From Fibrobacter sp. UWR3 (lineage in GTDB: Bacteria > Fibrobacterota > Fibrobacteria > Fibrobacterales > Fibrobacteraceae): DNA of 64,000 nucleotides. Numbering within the stretch: the first letter of the stretch is position 1; each line of letters begins with the position of its first letter. The position numbers and the translations under genes were made by a program. The DNA is taken from the NCBI RefSeq assembly GCF_900143055.1, contig NZ_FRCW01000007.1, positions 62,001 through 126,000 of the forward strand. The letters are read 5' to 3'. Positions 1 through 5,973 of this stretch are shown here, piece by piece. The notes under the pieces were generated by a model. The model was given only the letters and a program-made list of their open reading frames with translations, was not told the origin of the DNA and made no database searches.

Positions 1-31
1 GGCGGGCGGAGCGCCTGTTTCGGGCAACGGG

Positions 32-940
32 ATGAACATGGCGATGTTTACCGTCAAGAAGGGAAAGTTCCCGCAAGAGATTGAAATGCAGGAGAATTTC
101 TTCCCGTGCAGGCTTGTCGAAGGTGAACACGGCGATTGCCTTGTTTGTATTGTCGCCTCGGCGGAAATCGCCAAGACGTTGGCAGCGAGATTGGAGGTGG
201 ATGGCTACATCTTCATGGAACGCGCGGCCGCCCGTTCGCCTGAATTCTCGCAGTATTCCAAGACGACGGATGACACCGGCTATTACTATCTAGTCCAGGT
301 GAATTCGAGCCTTCCGCTTCAGGAACCGTCGGCGGTATTCGATGCCATCGCCCAGATCGATGCGCTTGTGGATGGGCTGGACGAAAAAACGCGGAAAATG
401 CTTTCTGAAGAGAACGTGGATGAATTTTTGGAATTCCGGAAACGTGCGTACTATATGCACAATGGCCTCGGAAAAAACGAAACCTACGAGGCAGCACTTG
501 AGTGGCTCAAGGTACAGCAGTTCGCGTTGGTGGAGTTGCCTGAATCGGAAAAGAAGCTTACCCCGATGTTCAACCTTACCCGTTTTGAACTCTGCATGAA
601 CCATCTGGGGTACGCCGTAAAGAAGATTGCGGGGGATTGCCGTTACGTTGTATTCAATACGCCTAATTCGGCGACCTTCGAGCAGAACATGCAAACGGTT
701 GCGGAACGCATGCACGCCGTAAAAATCCAGATGTCGCCGGAAGAAAGTCTGCCTTCGATTGCGGAAAGCCTCCGCGACGAGGTCCTCTGCTACGACAAGG
801 AAAAATACTACAGCGTAGAAGCCCTGAACGAGAAGGAGTATTTCCCTATAAATGCGAGCGCTCCGAAGCGGTTGGGGAGCTTTATGCGGGCCGTGTACTA
901 TTGGGGCGCTGCCCTCAGCCCTGTCCTGGACTTGAAATGA
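32..940 (+). CDS. Hypothetical protein, possibly 5'-truncated
   Basis: I do not recognise this 302-residue protein. It has no signal peptide, membrane segment or familiar catalytic motif. It is acidic, mixed alpha/beta in character, and rich in Glu/Lys with scattered Tyr and Cys. The reading frame stays open upstream to the first base of the window, and there is no clear ribosome-binding site before the ATG at 32 (a second ATG follows at 38). The true start may therefore lie outside the window. The gene ends just before a 286-bp non-coding stretch. A cytoplasmic role is an inference from the lack of export signals. Confidence 0.6.
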   Translation: MNMAMFTVKKGKFPQEIEMQENFFPCRLVEGEHGDCLVCIVASAEIAKTLAARLEVDGYIFMERAAARSPEFSQYSKTTDDTGYYYLVQVNSSLPLQEPSAVFDAIAQIDALVDGLDEKTRKMLSEENVDEFLEFRKRAYYMHNGLGKNETYEAALEWLKVQQFALVELPESEKKLTPMFNLTRFELCMNHLGYAVKKIAGDCRYVVFNTPNSATFEQNMQTVAERMHAVKIQMSPEESLPSIAESLRDEVLCYDKEKYYSVEALNEKEYFPINASAPKRLGSFMRAVYYWGAALSPVLDLK

Positions 941-986
941 TTTTTTTGCGGCAATTAAAGAAAAACCGCAAAATATGCAAAAATAA

Positions 987-1088
987 TTCCTAGAAGGATG
1001 TGAACGGTATTTTGCGCCGGCCTTCTATGACGAAAATGGAATTTTAACCATGAACGTCATTGATTTCTTGATGGAACCGAAGATTTGA
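987..1088 (+). other. Short open frame, possible gene remnant
   Basis: The gap 941-1226 has no full gene. From 987 to the TGA at 1088 there is an open frame of 33 codons without an early start codon; its only ATG codons are near the end. The translated peptide (ending FLMEPKI) looks protein-like, so it could be the 3' end of a decayed gene. This is weak evidence, and it may be chance. The rest of the gap is AT-rich and carries the three 33-bp repeats described separately. Confidence 0.2.
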
Positions 1089-1132
1089 CTAAAATTGACG
1101 AAATTTGCATAAAATCAGCAATTTTACACTTT

Positions 1133-1217
1133 TTCGGTGGGGAAAGTGCGCTTTTATTGCACTAATTCGGTTGAAAAAGTGCGTCAAAGTGTTGACAATT
1201 CGGTCGGAAAAGTGTAG
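1133..1217. repeat. Three direct repeats with exact 33-bp spacing before the DUF4143 ATPase
   Basis: The motif TTCGGTNGGAAAAGTG-like occurs at 1133-1150, 1166-1183 and 1199-1217, exactly 33 bp apart (about three helical turns). Copies also carry dyads: CACTTT/AAAGTG around the first and GCACT/AGTGC around the second. The third lies only 10 bp before the ATG at 1227. The phasing fits cooperative binding of a regulator on one face of the helix, with the last site able to block transcription or translation initiation. No regulator for it was identified. Confidence 0.6.
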
Positions 1218-1226
1218 TTTTTGGAC

Positions 1227-2564
1227 ATGTTCAAGAGAAAAATCCTTAAAGAATTTGAAAATTGGAAGATCTCGGGGGGCAAAAAGAAGGCCCTGGTTGT
1301 CAAGGGAATGCGTCAAATCGGCAAGACATCCAGCGTCCTGGAATTCGCCCGCAGCAACTACGAGAGCGTCGTCTATATCAACTTTAAGGAAAATGAAAAT
1401 GCGAAGAAGGTCTTCGACAACGACCTGAACGTGAGCAGGATTACCATAGACCTGTCAGCACTCTTTCCCAACGCTCATTTTGTCGAAAACAAGACTGTCA
1501 TCATCTTCGATGAAATTCAGGAATGTGCAAACGCCCGCGCAAGCATCAAGCCTTTTATGGAAGACGGTCGCTACGATGTCATCTGTACTGGATCCCTGCT
1601 TGGTATTAAGGGGTACAACCGTAAAAAGGGAAAAGGCGTCCCGACTGGCTTTGAAAGAATAATTTATATGAAACCCATGGACTTCGAGGAATTTCTGTGG
1701 GCAAAGGGCATAGGCGAAAACGTCATCGCATACCTGAAGGACTGCTACGAGAAAAAAGAACCCGTAAGCGAGGCGACGCATAACGCCATGCTCCGCTATT
1801 TCAAGGAATACCTTTGCGTGGGTGGCCTCCCTTATGTCGTTTCTCGATTTGTCGAGACGAACGACATGAACGTTGTTTGGCAGGAACAGCAGGACATTCT
1901 TGAAGAATATAAGGACGATTTCGGCAAACACCTTGACGAGAATGAAAACGAGGAAATTGACCGCACGCTTCTTGGCCGCATCAATCGCGTCTTTGATTCA
2001 ATTCCCGCCCAACTCGCGAAGGAAAACAACAAATTCGTTTATTCGCAACTAGAAAAGAAGGGTCGTTCCGAAAATTACCAAACCGCAATCCAATGGCTCT
2101 ACGACTGCGGCATAATCAACATTTGCCACAACCTGACCAACATCGCAGAACCTCTTGACGGCTACAAAATCGAAAACACCTTTAAAATTTATGTGCAGGA
2201 TTCCGGCCTGTTTGTCGCCATGCTGGAACGCGGCACCGCGGCCAAGATTCTAAGCGGCGATCTGGGATTCTATAAAGGTGCCATCTACGAGAACATCATC
2301 GCAGATTGTTTCTCTAAACAAGGTCGCAAACTATTCTACTTCCGCAAAGAATCCGGGCTAGAAATTGACTTTGTAGAAAATGTCGGCGGCGAACTCGCCA
2401 TTATTGAAGTCAAGGCAACAACGGGACGCTCCAAGTCGGCAAAGACCGTTCTGAGTAACGACAACTACGCAGCCAAGGTTTGCTACAAGCTTTCCGAAAA
2501 CAACATAGGTGTTGCGGGCAAGATGGTTACACTGCCATACTACATGGCAATGTTTTTGGAGTGA
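1227..2564 (+). CDS. AAA family ATPase with DUF4143 domain
   Basis: The 445-residue protein has the AAA_14/DUF4143 architecture. Near the N-terminus is a P-loop (GMRQIGKTS, around residue 26), followed by a Walker B-like strand (VIIFDEIQE, around residue 90) and a sensor-like CTGS. The C-terminal half is the DUF4143 region and ends with a PD-(D/E)xK-like strand (LEIDFV...AIIEVKA). Members of this family are widespread in bacteria, often in accessory regions, with poorly known function. I chose ATG 1227 rather than TTG 1221 because it gives the usual N-terminus. Its 3' end overlaps the convergent kptA gene by 25 bp. Phased repeats upstream suggest tight control. Confidence 0.85.
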   Translation: MFKRKILKEFENWKISGGKKKALVVKGMRQIGKTSSVLEFARSNYESVVYINFKENENAKKVFDNDLNVSRITIDLSALFPNAHFVENKTVIIFDEIQECANARASIKPFMEDGRYDVICTGSLLGIKGYNRKKGKGVPTGFERIIYMKPMDFEEFLWAKGIGENVIAYLKDCYEKKEPVSEATHNAMLRYFKEYLCVGGLPYVVSRFVETNDMNVVWQEQQDILEEYKDDFGKHLDENENEEIDRTLLGRINRVFDSIPAQLAKENNKFVYSQLEKKGRSENYQTAIQWLYDCGIINICHNLTNIAEPLDGYKIENTFKIYVQDSGLFVAMLERGTAAKILSGDLGFYKGAIYENIIADCFSKQGRKLFYFRKESGLEIDFVENVGGELAIIEVKATTGRSKSAKTVLSNDNYAAKVCYKLSENNIGVAGKMVTLPYYMAMFLE

Positions 2565-3103
2565 AAAATCGAAAGAAAATCCTTCGGCATCCTGTCGCAA
2601 AGCCAAACCTTGTTATTGCCGATATAGAACTGGATGCCCGCCTTTTGTGCTGCCTCGGTATCTATTTTCAAGATGACCGGATTGCCATCGCGGCGTTTAC
2701 CAACACGAGTAGCAGTGTCAACATCAGCAGAAAGATGAACATATTGTCGTTGCATCGGCTTTAAGCCATCATGAAGAATCTGCGATAAAGCCTTGTGCGC
2801 TGTTCCATGGTATAGAACGGCAGGGGGAATCCCTGGTTCCTTCTTTATAATTTGAGGAACAGAGTGACCATAAAGTGCCCGAATTTTGTCCCCAACAATT
2901 TCGTGGCGTTTCTTTTCGGAAGTAGTGATAATTTGTTCTAAGTCTGCTTGCGTGACCTCGCATTCATACGTTCCGGATTCATTCAGGGCATGGAGTAACT
3001 GTGCTATCGGAACAAAACCCTGCTCGTCAAGTTCCAACTCGTATTCCCACGGAGCGTGCCGAAGTGCATAGGAAATTTCTTTGGAAAGGTCAACTAGATT
3101 CAT
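2540..3103 (-). CDS. kptA: RNA 2'-phosphotransferase, Tpt1/KptA family
   Basis: The 187-residue protein matches the KptA/Tpt1 family along its length. An N-terminal winged-helix part begins LSKEISYALRHAPWEY, followed by KKRHEIVGDKIRALYGHSVP, then the NAD-binding part with VLYHGTA, GLKPMQRQYVHLS and the GNNKVWL tail. Known family chemistry is NAD+-dependent removal of an RNA 2'-phosphate, giving ADP-ribose cyclic phosphate. Bacteria lack the eukaryotic tRNA-splicing substrate, so the bacterial role is uncertain. It is the last gene of a four-gene operon, overlapping the preceding gene by 4 bp. Being next to a toxin-like protein suggests a role in repair or immunity on RNA (inference). Confidence 0.93.
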   Translation of the reverse strand: MNLVDLSKEISYALRHAPWEYELELDEQGFVPIAQLLHALNESGTYECEVTQADLEQIITTSEKKRHEIVGDKIRALYGHSVPQIIKKEPGIPPAVLYHGTAHKALSQILHDGLKPMQRQYVHLSADVDTATRVGKRRDGNPVILKIDTEAAQKAGIQFYIGNNKVWLCDRMPKDFLSIFHSKNIAM

Positions 3104-3483
3104 TTTGCCAGCTCCACTTTTTCGAGTTCGTCAGCCATATACCTCTTTTTCAGCATCTTTCCGTTCTCGTCGGCTAGCATGTAATAATAATATTGGTCGT
3201 TATAGTGCCAGAGATACTGCTTGACAACAGCATAGAGATCCTTTTTTATCACCCTTACTTTTTCATTAGGTAAAAAAGATGGTGCCGGGCGCTCTTCTAA
3301 AACGCTTTTGAGGGTCGGAAGAATTCTAGAACTATTTCTGTAACACAATACCACAGAATCTTCTTTTTCTTCAATACATTGAAGGGTTTCCCAACCGCGA
3401 ATAAACCACTGGTCGCGAGCGATGGGGTCAAGTATTCCGCTTCGGTCTTTAATCCAAAACCATTTGTTTAAGTAATCTGTCAT
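3100..3483 (-). CDS. Small hypothetical protein, candidate immunity partner
   Basis: I do not recognise this 127-residue protein with confidence. It is rich in aromatic residues (WFWIKDR, QWFIRGWETL, YNDQYYYYM) and its C-terminal half looks like a small all-beta, SH3-like domain. There is no signal peptide. Both ends overlap neighbours by 4 bp (ATGA-type), so it is translationally coupled to the toxin-like gene upstream and to kptA downstream. By position it could be the immunity protein of the toxin-like product, but that is inference from gene order only. Confidence 0.6.
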   Translation of the reverse strand: MTDYLNKWFWIKDRSGILDPIARDQWFIRGWETLQCIEEKEDSVVLCYRNSSRILPTLKSVLEERPAPSFLPNEKVRVIKKDLYAVVKQYLWHYNDQYYYYMLADENGKMLKKRYMADELEKVELAK

Positions 3484-3980
3484 TTGGATTTTCCTCCGAT
3501 ATAGTTCTTGTGAAACACGCCTTTAGGCAATCTAGCAAAAATCTCGGCAGCTTTTTCTAAAGATTTAGGATTGGGCTTAAAATGGCCGCTCCTGTCATCA
3601 AAAGAATAGATTTTTCCGCCACGAATATCTAGCATTCCTGCACATTGTACCTTGGGGTTCTTGCCTCCTATCAAGGTCGGGTGGGGCGTAGGCGCATCGC
3701 TGGAGTTTGTCCCGTTGCCGTTCCTTTTCCCGACAATGATTTTGTCGTTCATATCTATGGCGTATGTGAACAAACCATTGGTGTTTTTGTTGCCTATATA
3801 GTTTCCATGAATCAGGTCACGAATATCCTTTGCTGTTGGATTTTTAGGGTACACTCCATTCTGAACAATACCTCTTGAAACGTCGCTCTTGTGCATATCA
3901 GGCATTACGCCGTATGAAGGGGCGAACGGTTGAGAACTTCCTCTTGTTCCATGATAGCCCCCTTTATTTCCGCTACCCAT
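3480..3980 (-). CDS. Putative toxin/effector-domain protein (HPTL-GG...SGHFKP motif)
   Basis: The 166-residue protein starts with a Gly-rich flexible segment (MGSGNKGGYHGTRGSSQPF) and ends in a compact domain carrying HPTLIGG, AGMLDIRGGKIYSFDDRSGHFKP and a C-terminal helix. From memory, this HPTL-GG/SGH(F/Y)(K/R)P pattern occurs at the C-terminus of polymorphic toxins and effectors; I cannot name the activity. A longer in-frame start at 4034 exists, but ATG 3980 follows a strong GGGGGG ribosome site and sits right after the DUF4417 stop codon, so I prefer it. The next gene overlaps it by 4 bp. Confidence 0.6.
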   Translation of the reverse strand: MGSGNKGGYHGTRGSSQPFAPSYGVMPDMHKSDVSRGIVQNGVYPKNPTAKDIRDLIHGNYIGNKNTNGLFTYAIDMNDKIIVGKRNGNGTNSSDAPTPHPTLIGGKNPKVQCAGMLDIRGGKIYSFDDRSGHFKPNPKSLEKAAEIFARLPKGVFHKNYIGGKSK

Positions 3981-3981
3981 A

Positions 3982-4662
3982 TCACCCCCCTTTTTTTCTT
4001 GCAATCCAATTTGGATAGTTATGGAATTCCGCATATTTCAAATACGTTCCAAAGACTTTTTCTGGCATGGCTCCATGGACAAGAACAATCTTGGGCGTGA
4101 GCGCTCGTAGGCATGCATCAAGTCCGGCTTCAAAATGATATTTGTCTTCTTTTGTCTTTATGCATCCGTAGGTGCTGATGACGATAATACTGTCGTGAGG
4201 GATTCCTGCAAATGCAATCGGTTCAGGCAACACGTCTGTCGTGTAAGTGTCGCGGCTGCCCCAGCGAACAAGTGCAAAAACGTCTATGCCTTGAGTTTGC
4301 CAATAATGGCTGATTGCATTCTTCTTGTAAACGTTTGCTATTTGCACGGTTAAGGGAGCATCCCTGTAAAGTGAACAATCGGGCGAAATAACCACAGGAA
4401 ACTTTTTGAGTTCTTTAGCATAGGCTTGGGGATTTCTCAGGACGTCGGCAAACATCGGGTCCATTTCGAAGAATCCGATACCCTCGCTATCCGTCGGAGC
4501 CTCGTTTCTGCGGCTAAACGGCGTAATTCCGCCAGGGATAAAGATTCTTTTGGGTTTGTCAATGACAGGAATCTCGAAAATGCCCTCAAAACGGGCGCTT
4601 TTTACTAGTTCAGGCTGAAAACCGTCATCAATAGCTGCTTTGGCTCTTTTGTTTTTAGACAT
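3982..4662 (-). CDS. DUF4417 domain-containing protein
   Basis: The 226-residue protein matches the DUF4417 pattern: IPGGITPFSRR, a segment FEMDPMFADVLRNPQAYAKELKKFPVVISPDCSLYRDAPLTVQIANVY (given here as two adjoining blocks), then ISHYWQTQGIDVFALVRWG and VISTYGCI. DUF4417 proteins are typical of phages, integrative elements and toxin-like loci; their biochemical role is not known to me. It is the first gene of the four-gene operon. A good ribosome site (AAGGAG) precedes ATG 4662. The next gene starts 1 bp after its TGA. The promoter region upstream carries several GCGAA palindromes. Confidence 0.8.
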   Translation of the reverse strand: MSKNKRAKAAIDDGFQPELVKSARFEGIFEIPVIDKPKRIFIPGGITPFSRRNEAPTDSEGIGFFEMDPMFADVLRNPQAYAKELKKFPVVISPDCSLYRDAPLTVQIANVYKKNAISHYWQTQGIDVFALVRWGSRDTYTTDVLPEPIAFAGIPHDSIIVISTYGCIKTKEDKYHFEAGLDACLRALTPKIVLVHGAMPEKVFGTYLKYAEFHNYPNWIARKKGG

Positions 4663-4719
4663 ATCTGTCTCCTTGTTAATTCTTCAGAGACAAATCTGCC
4701 TTTTGAGGTATAAAAATGC

Positions 4720-4820
4720 TTTTCGCAGCGCGAAAGGAAATTTTGCGAATTTCGCCATTTTTAATGTAAGTCATGCTGAAAAATGGCGTTTTTGGGTTAT
4801 TTTCTTTTCGCCGTGCGAAA
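4720..4820. promoter_or_regulatory. Cluster of TTCGC/GCGAA palindromes between divergent-free units
   Basis: Between the HTH gene and the DUF4417 operon there are three related dyads: TTTCGC-N3-GCGAAA at 4721-4735, GCGAA-T-TTCGC at 4745-4755 and TTTCGC-N3-GCGAAA at 4806-4820. A 10-bp inverted repeat (CGCCATTTTT/AAAAATGGCG, 4753-4762 and 4779-4788) could also form a hairpin in the operon leader. They look like operators for the DUF4417 operon, and the upstream HTH protein is the obvious candidate binder (inference). Confidence 0.55.
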
Positions 4821-4859
4821 GAAATATTTTTAAGAGCAATTCGTAGACTAGGAATACGC

Positions 4860-5321
4860 CTAATACATATCCTTACCACTTATTGGTTCGAAATGATTTT
4901 GGATTAGAAACCGATTCGCTCTATCTATGTCAAAACGATAATTATTCCGAAGAATGAACATATACATCTGGTGACAAGGATCGTAATCGTCCAAGCAATA
5001 GTTCCCCGCCTTCAACAACTGCATTGAAGAAAGATAGGGAATGTCTAAACCTATACAAATAGCAATGATACTTTCCAAAGATGGCTTGTACCGGCAGTAC
5101 TTATCTGATTTGATTTTCGTAAAAATCGTCGGGCTTAATTCTGTTTTTTCTTGAAAACGACTGGAATTCCATTTTTTTATTTGGAATAATTCTTGTAATC
5201 TATCTTTAAAATCCAATTTTTGAGTGCAAGAAAGATTTTTGAGATCAGCACATTCCTTCAACCACAGGTCTTGCAAGGCCTGCTCCTGGTCGGGTTTATG
5301 TATTGATTCCTTCTGCTGCAT
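4860..5321 (-). CDS. Helix-turn-helix (XRE-like) regulator
   Basis: The 153-residue protein has a central helix-turn-helix of the Cro/XRE type: FKDRLQELFQIKKWNSSRF, KTELSPTIFTKIKS, then SLESIIAICIGLDIPYLSSMQLL. A C-terminal tail follows (NYRFDIDRANRFLIQNHFEPI) of the kind seen in short HTH proteins from accessory regions. There is no ribosome site before ATG 5321, and an A/T-rich -10-like TAGTATAAG abuts it, so the mRNA may be leaderless. It lies upstream of, and codirectional with, the DUF4417-KptA operon, separated by a palindrome-rich 197 bp, and probably controls that operon. Confidence 0.75.
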   Translation of the reverse strand: MQQKESIHKPDQEQALQDLWLKECADLKNLSCTQKLDFKDRLQELFQIKKWNSSRFQEKTELSPTIFTKIKSDKYCRYKPSLESIIAICIGLDIPYLSSMQLLKAGNYCLDDYDPCHQMYMFILRNNYRFDIDRANRFLIQNHFEPISGKDMY

Positions 5322-5732
5322 CTTATACTATTTTAGTCAGTTAAATTCCAAAAGGCTGAAAAAAGGCTCATCTTTTTTTGAATTATAAAATCGAATCTTT
5401 TAAACAAACATCCTTTAACCTGTCGAGCAATTTGCCCGACAAACTTGATTAAAAACACGATGTCATTTACCCTATGGTCTTATGTTTCGCTCCTTTGGCC
5501 CAAGGCCAGTTTATCTCCGCTCTACCTTGAAAGTAGCCCTTTTTCTTCACCATTCAAACTACACGTCTCGCTAATAAATTAGTTGCTTCAGCACCTGTAA
5601 TAAAAATATTTTTACACTCTATTTCCAAATGCGTTTTGGTCTCATCTTTTCTGACACTGAATAATACAATCCGCTATTTCCGTCTATTTTCATTTTGTCG
5701 CAACTTCAGCATGCCTATGCTTTTTTATGAAT
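5322..5732 (-). other. Gap with short open frames, likely gene debris
   Basis: No full gene is visible in this 411-bp stretch. On the minus strand, 5554-5673 is open for 39 codons without a good start (peptide ending LLARRVV) and stops at TGA. Its stop is followed directly by an ATG opening a 28-codon frame at 5467-5553 (MVKKKGYF...AKHKTIG). The back-to-back TGA-ATG arrangement and protein-like composition suggest remnants of a gene or mobile element end, or a very small gene. A + strand TTGTCGCA lies at 5695-5702 without a good -10. Confidence 0.25.
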
Positions 5733-5905
5733 AAAAAAGGCGTGGTGTCGAATGCACATACACTACTGAGGCTCTGGTAAACCTATCCACAATATGTGCA
5801 AACGACCCACGCCCAAATTGAGCGAAGATTCTTTTTCATTGTGGATATTCTTGATTCGCCTAAAGCAAACGACCAGATTTTCAGTAGTGGAATCAGAAAT
5901 CTCTT
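5733..5905 (-). ncRNA. Structured RNA element A, downstream of the type IIG gene
   Basis: One of three fully folded copies of a new element. Helices in window coordinates: P1 5848-5857 with 5890-5899; terminal stem P3 5739-5750 with 5803-5813 (one bulged base), followed on the minus strand by six T; inner stem 5754-5760 with 5793-5799 (perfect 7 bp); long-range helix 5761-5769/5773-5778 with 5872-5877/5881-5889 (9+6 bp) around a spacer; an additional perfect 10-bp helix 5784-5793 with 5838-5847, which shares bases with the inner stem. It starts about 70 bp after the R-M gene stop, in the same direction. It could end that transcript or belong to a lost downstream gene. Confidence 0.65.
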
Positions 5906-5973
5906 CAGTCTATGTCAAAATCAAACTATTTGATGATGTTTAGTGTCCTCCAAAATATGGATTGATCTTAATC

